Shown one piece after another: positions 24,067 through 26,792 of a stretch of 26,792 bases of DNA. The notes under the pieces are model-generated. The model saw nothing but the letters and a program-made list of their open reading frames with translations, was not told where the DNA came from and did not search any database. The position numbers were made by a program, and so were the translations under genes. Origin of the DNA: Ruminococcaceae bacterium UBA6353 (GTDB taxonomy: Bacteria > Bacillota > Clostridia > Oscillospirales > Acutalibacteraceae); contig DJRT01000020.1 of assembly GCA_002437905.1 (NCBI GenBank), positions 67,659-94,450 on the forward strand, read 5' to 3'. Position 1 is the first letter of the stretch. Every line of letters begins with the position of its first letter.

Positions 24067-24383
24067 TCCGTACTCATCGTAGTATTCGTTGTGCGCCCCC
24101 CGAAGAATGGGCACGGCCCATTCTTCCGCAGTGGTATCTTGTCCGGGGCGCACCTTGATTTTACGGTTATCGTAGTATTCGTTGTGCGCCTCCGAAGAAT
24201 GGGCACGGCCCATTCTTCCGCGGTGGTATCTTGTCTGGGGCGCACCGTAAATTTGTTATTATCGTAGTATTCGTTGTGCGCCCCCCGAAGAATGGGCATA
24301 GCCCATTCTTCCGCGGTAGTATCTTGCCCGGGGCGCACCGTAAACCCTACTCGTCGTAGTATTCATTGTGCGCCCCCGAAGAA
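24051..24383. repeat. Tandem array of nested palindromic repeats, period 92-93 bp
   Basis: Three full units lie at 24076-24154, 24169-24246 and 24261-24339, with a truncated unit at 24353-24383 and a right-end remnant at 24051-24066. Each unit is 78-79 bp. It has an inner perfect hairpin, GAAGAATGGGC and GCCCATTCTTC around a 3-base loop (unit 1 at 24102-24126), and an outer pair GTGCGCCCC and GGGGCGCAC that is perfect in units 1 and 3 and carries one change in unit 2. The units are separated by 13-14 bp AT-richer spacers that differ. Spacers this short rule out CRISPR. It resembles a REP/BIME-like extragenic palindromic element. No transposase is attached. Confidence 0.9.
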
Positions 24384-24627
24384 ACACAAAAAGAAAACCG
24401 CTGCCGGGGGAGGTGTGGCTGAGCCTGCGCTCATGGCCATCTCCGACGGTGGCGGTTTCCGGCAGCGGTCACGGCAAACGCTTGGCTTCTTTCGATAACC
24501 GTTGCTGACCATAGTATGTGTTTTGCGCCGGTAAATATGCACCGGCAGATTTTTCAAATAACAACCGGTTTGGCGGCGTCTGTTTCCTTGCGGGGCAGGC
24601 GCCGCCTGCTTGTTTCTGCCGGGGAAC
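24384..24627. other. Hairpin-rich non-coding spacer, possible structured RNA
   Basis: ACCGCTGCCGG (24397-24407) and CCGGCAGCGGT (24469-24479) form a long-range 11-bp stem enclosing further pairing, GGAG/CTCC and a GGCTGAGC/GCTCATGGCC helix. On the minus strand the outer stem is followed by a TTTTCTTTTT run, like a terminator. More hairpins occur at 24527-24546 (GCCGGT/ACCGGC, then ATTTTT) and at 24572-24606 (GGCGGCG/CGCCGCC). No protein family was recognised in any frame and no known riboswitch could be matched. Confidence 0.4.
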
Positions 24628-24644
24628 TTTACATGGATTTTACA
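24628..24644 (+). promoter_or_regulatory. Pho-box-like direct repeats
   Basis: TTTACA occurs at 24628-24633 and 24639-24644, separated by 5 bp, an 11-bp period. This matches the direct-repeat form of PhoP binding sites described in Bacillus. It lies just upstream of the promoter of a phosphate transporter gene. Confidence 0.5.
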
Positions 24645-24661
24645 AAACAACGGTAACCGAT

Positions 24662-24689
24662 TTGACAAACCTCTGATACACTTTACTGT
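24662..24689 (+). promoter_or_regulatory. Promoter of the Na/Pi cotransporter gene
   Basis: Consensus TTGACA (24662-24667), a 16-bp spacer and a weak -10 TACTGT (24684-24689). A weak -10 fits a promoter that needs an activator. Confidence 0.52.
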
Positions 24690-24730
24690 GGTGAGACTTG
24701 AGAAAAAAGCGTAAAGTAGGGGTAAAAAGA

Positions 24731-26503
24731 ATGGACATTTTTCATGCGTTGACAATGATCGGCGGCCTGTGTCTGTTTTTGTTCGGAATGAGCCTGATGG
24801 GGCAGGCGCTGGAGCGCCGGGCGGGCAATAAGCTGCGCACACTGCTGAACCGGATGACCGGCAAGGTGCTGACGGGCTTTCTGACCGGTCTTGGCATTAC
24901 GGCCATCATCCAGAGCTCCTCGGCCACCACCGTGATGGTGGTCGGCTTTGTCAATTCCGGGCTGATGACGCTGCACCAGGCCATCAATGTCATTATGGGG
25001 GCCAATGTGGGCACCACCGTAACGGCGTGGCTGTTGAGCCTCGGCGGGATCGACGGCAGCAGCCTGTGGGTGCAGCTGCTCAAGCCCTCCTCCTTCACGC
25101 CGGTGCTGGCGCTGGTGGGCATTGTGCTGTATATGTTTTGCCACAACCAGAAGAAAAAGGATACCGGCATGATCCTCCTTGGCTTCGCCACGCTGATGTT
25201 CGGCATGGAGACCATGAGCGGCGCGGTGGCGGTGCTTAAGGATGTGCCTGCGTTTGTCAATCTTTTCACGGCATTCAAAAATCCGGTGCTGGGTATGCTG
25301 GCCGGGGCCGTCCTGACAGGGATCATCCAGTCCAGCTCCGCTTCGGTCGGTATCCTGCAGGCACTGGCCATGACCGGTGCGGTCAGCTATGCGGCGGCAG
25401 TGCCGATCATCATGGGGCAGAATATCGGCACCTGTGTCACGGCGCTGATCTCCTCCGTAGGAACCAACAAAAATGCCAAGCGTGCCGCGGTGCTGCACCT
25501 GATGTTCAATGTGATCGGTGTGGTTGTGCTGCTGATGGTCTTCTGCATTGTGCGGGCGGTGGCCGCCCCGGCGATCCTGGATGAGGAAGCAACCATGTAC
25601 GGCATTGCCGTGGTGCATTCGGTGTTCAATATCCTTTGCACGGCGATGCTGCTGCCGGCTGGCAGACTGCTGGAAAAGCTGGTGATCTGGATGGTGCCGG
25701 AGGGGAAGAAGGCGGACAAGCCGGTGGAGCTGGACGAGCGGCTGCTGGCAACGCCCTCGCTGGCGCTGCAGCGCAGCCGCGAGATCACGGTGGATATGGC
25801 GGAGTGTGCCGTGCGGGCGATGCGCAATGCGCTGGCGGTTATTGCGCGGTATACGCCGGAGCTGGCAGCACAGATCCGGGCAGATGAGGAGCGCTGCGAT
25901 CACTATGAGGATGTGATCGGCACCTATCTTGTCAAGCTGAGTGCCCAGAAGATGGGGGAGACCGAAAGCGAGGAGGCGACCGAGCTGCTCAAAGCAATCG
26001 GTGACTTTGAGCGCATATCGGATCACGCCGTGAATATCCTCGGTTCGGCAGAGGAGCTGCAGGAAAAGGATCTGCACTTCTCGGAAAGCGCCTCCGGAGA
26101 GCTGGATACCCTTTCGGCAGCCATTGACCGGATACTGGCCATTTCTTTGCGCGCATTTGCCGAGGGGAATGTGGCGCTGGCGGCCGAGGTGGAGCCGCTG
26201 GAGCAGGTGATCGACAAGCTGAAGGAGGAAATGCGTACCCGTCACATCCTGCGGATGCAGCAGGGCGGGTGCAGCATCGAGGCCGGCTTTGTGTGGTCGG
26301 ATCTGCTGACGGATCTGGAGCGCACTTCGGATCATTGCTCCAATATTGCCGGCTGCATCATTGATGCGGCGCAGCACAATCTCAATCTGCATGAGACCCT
26401 GCGCACCACCAAGGCGGCGGATGCGGTGTTCCGCAGCCGGTTTGACGAGTACGCACACGAATATACCCTGCCGAAGCCGGTGGCAGCACCGACCTCGGTA
26501 TAA
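24731..26503 (+). CDS. Na+/phosphate cotransporter with C-terminal PhoU-like domain
   Basis: A 590-residue inner-membrane protein of the NptA/YjbB-like Na/Pi cotransporter II family. Two inverted membrane repeats carry the hallmark motifs AIIQSSSATTVMVVG (Q61) and GIIQSSSASVGILQ (Q200), each followed by a GAN/GQN-x-GT-x-T segment. About eight to nine hydrophobic helices fill residues 1-320. Residues about 350-575 are an all-helical PhoU-like domain with paired CDHYEDVIGTYL and DFERISDHAVNI type helices, thought to bind metal and tune transport. The ATG at 24731 follows AGGGG; an in-frame TTG at 24698 is less likely. The gene is monocistronic. The Pho-box-like site suggests induction by phosphate shortage, although some family members export phosphate. 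Confidence 0.93.
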   Translation: MDIFHALTMIGGLCLFLFGMSLMGQALERRAGNKLRTLLNRMTGKVLTGFLTGLGITAIIQSSSATTVMVVGFVNSGLMTLHQAINVIMGANVGTTVTAWLLSLGGIDGSSLWVQLLKPSSFTPVLALVGIVLYMFCHNQKKKDTGMILLGFATLMFGMETMSGAVAVLKDVPAFVNLFTAFKNPVLGMLAGAVLTGIIQSSSASVGILQALAMTGAVSYAAAVPIIMGQNIGTCVTALISSVGTNKNAKRAAVLHLMFNVIGVVVLLMVFCIVRAVAAPAILDEEATMYGIAVVHSVFNILCTAMLLPAGRLLEKLVIWMVPEGKKADKPVELDERLLATPSLALQRSREITVDMAECAVRAMRNALAVIARYTPELAAQIRADEERCDHYEDVIGTYLVKLSAQKMGETESEEATELLKAIGDFERISDHAVNILGSAEELQEKDLHFSESASGELDTLSAAIDRILAISLRAFAEGNVALAAEVEPLEQVIDKLKEEMRTRHILRMQQGGCSIEAGFVWSDLLTDLERTSDHCSNIAGCIIDAAQHNLNLHETLRTTKAADAVFRSRFDEYAHEYTLPKPVAAPTSV

Positions 26504-26538
26504 GACAGAATAAACCGCCCCGGGAGAAGCGTTTGAAG

Positions 26539-26792
26539 TGAACCCCAAAGTTTAGACGAAAATCAAATATTAAATAGCTTTCGAATGAGCTCGGAATTGA
26601 ACCGGGCTCATTCCTTTTAGTTTGAGAGAAATTCTTTCATTGTTGTAGTAATGAATGTACTCTTCTAACTTTTCAATGAATCCCCGAGGGGATTCAAATT
26701 TTTCGCCGTAAAACATCTCGACCTTCAGTCTGCCGAAGAAGTTTTCCATTATGCCGTTATCCATACAATTACCCTTGTATTATAGAGTAGTA
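26539..26792 (-). mobile_element. IS3-family insertion sequence, partial (right end inside the window)
   Basis: The element reads on the minus strand and runs off the window. Its terminus is TGAACCCCAAAGTTTAGAC at 26539-26557, a TG-starting end similar to terminal repeats of IS3-family elements. The transposase tail follows directly. The other end and any target duplication are outside the window. Confidence 0.75.
26570..26792 (-). pseudogene. IS3-family transposase (OrfB) C-terminal part, interrupted by a stop
   Basis: On the minus strand the frame reads KGNCMDNGIMENFFGRLK, which contains the catalytic glutamate (ENFF) of the DDE integrase fold. It continues through YGEKFESPRGF and EYIHYYNNERISLKLKGMSP, the typical OrfB ending. 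A TAA at 26780-26782 lies in the same frame two codons before KGNC, where an intact transposase would stay open. The gene is therefore either decayed or carries a sequence error; its N-terminal part is beyond the window. A shorter product could start at the ATG at 26764 but would lack the first two catalytic aspartates. Confidence 0.72.

Noticed and set aside
23982..24338. A 118-codon minus-strand frame with an internal repeated peptide across the palindromic array
   Set aside because: The peptide repetition only reflects the DNA repeats, and the frame shifts between units (the unit lengths are not multiples of three). No start signals support it.
24051..24383. CRISPR array
   Set aside because: The repeats are 78-79 bp and the spacers only 13-14 bp, without cas genes. 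Sizes are far from CRISPR.
24384..24480. Cobalamin or other known riboswitch
   Set aside because: A GCCAC-like stretch and long stem were noticed on the minus strand, but the other conserved blocks of known riboswitches are missing and no gene follows in that direction.
24363..24842. A 159-codon minus-strand frame over the spacer and the start of the transporter gene
   Set aside because: It overlaps the transporter start, the Pho-box-like site and the hairpins, has no family resemblance, and no ribosome binding site was noticed.
24683..26548. A 621-codon open frame on the minus strand, opposite the Na/Pi cotransporter
   Set aside because: Same antisense-register effect; the sense frame has both QSSSA motifs and a PhoU-like domain.

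Overview
This window looks like chromosomal DNA from a GC-rich Clostridia-type Firmicute, most likely Oscillospiraceae/Ruminococcaceae-like and gut- or rumen-associated. The evidence is strong purine-rich ribosome binding sites, SigA-like promoters that often carry an extended TGn -10, lipoproteins with Gram-positive-style leaders, an AraM-type dehydrogenase and a divergent ParE/ParC-like pair. The genus is an inference. No rRNA, tRNA or CRISPR array was seen.

Layout. (1) 20-2826: a DeoR-family regulator diverges from an araD-araM pair. The two divergent promoters overlap at their -10 boxes, and repeated TGCTCA-type motifs lie beside them. (2) 3098-3520: a small AT-richer lipoprotein gene with foreign codon use. 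(3) 3903-10848: a two-gene surface unit, made of a 1419-residue membrane-anchored protein with several carbohydrate-binding-like modules and three InlB-type repeats, and an overlapping lipoprotein that ends in a GH16 domain. (4) 11173-15343: an operon of an AraC regulator, a ceramidase-superfamily protein lacking the catalytic serine, and a GH42-like TIM-barrel protein. (5) 17839-15489 (minus): an operon of an ATC-hydrolase-like protein, an alpha/beta hydrolase and an LCM-type methyltransferase, behind a strong promoter with a palindrome just downstream of it. (6) 18107-19672: a LURP-one-related protein and an SGNH hydrolase. (7) 19831-24066: a divergent type IIA topoisomerase pair. (8) 24051-24383: a tandem array of nested palindromic repeats, whose first partial copy supplies the last codons and stop of the topoisomerase A gene. 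(9) 24384-26503: a hairpin-rich spacer, a Pho-box-like site and a Na/Pi cotransporter with a PhoU-like tail. (10) 26539-26792: the end of an IS3-family element, broken by a stop codon and leaving the window.

How the genes may work together. Regions 3, 4 and 6 encode secreted or surface glycan-binding and glycan-cleaving proteins plus cytoplasmic hydrolases with sugar-ester and sugar-like folds, which suggests use of a complex glycan or glycoconjugate. No dedicated sugar transporter is in the window, so the substrate cannot be named. The araD-araM pair suggests pentose phosphate metabolism linked to sn-glycerol-1-phosphate. The features that best deserve a second look are the repeat array invading the topoisomerase gene end, the unusual topoisomerase motifs, the serine-less ceramidase-like operon, and the uncharacterised ATC-hydrolase/hydrolase/methyltransferase operon.
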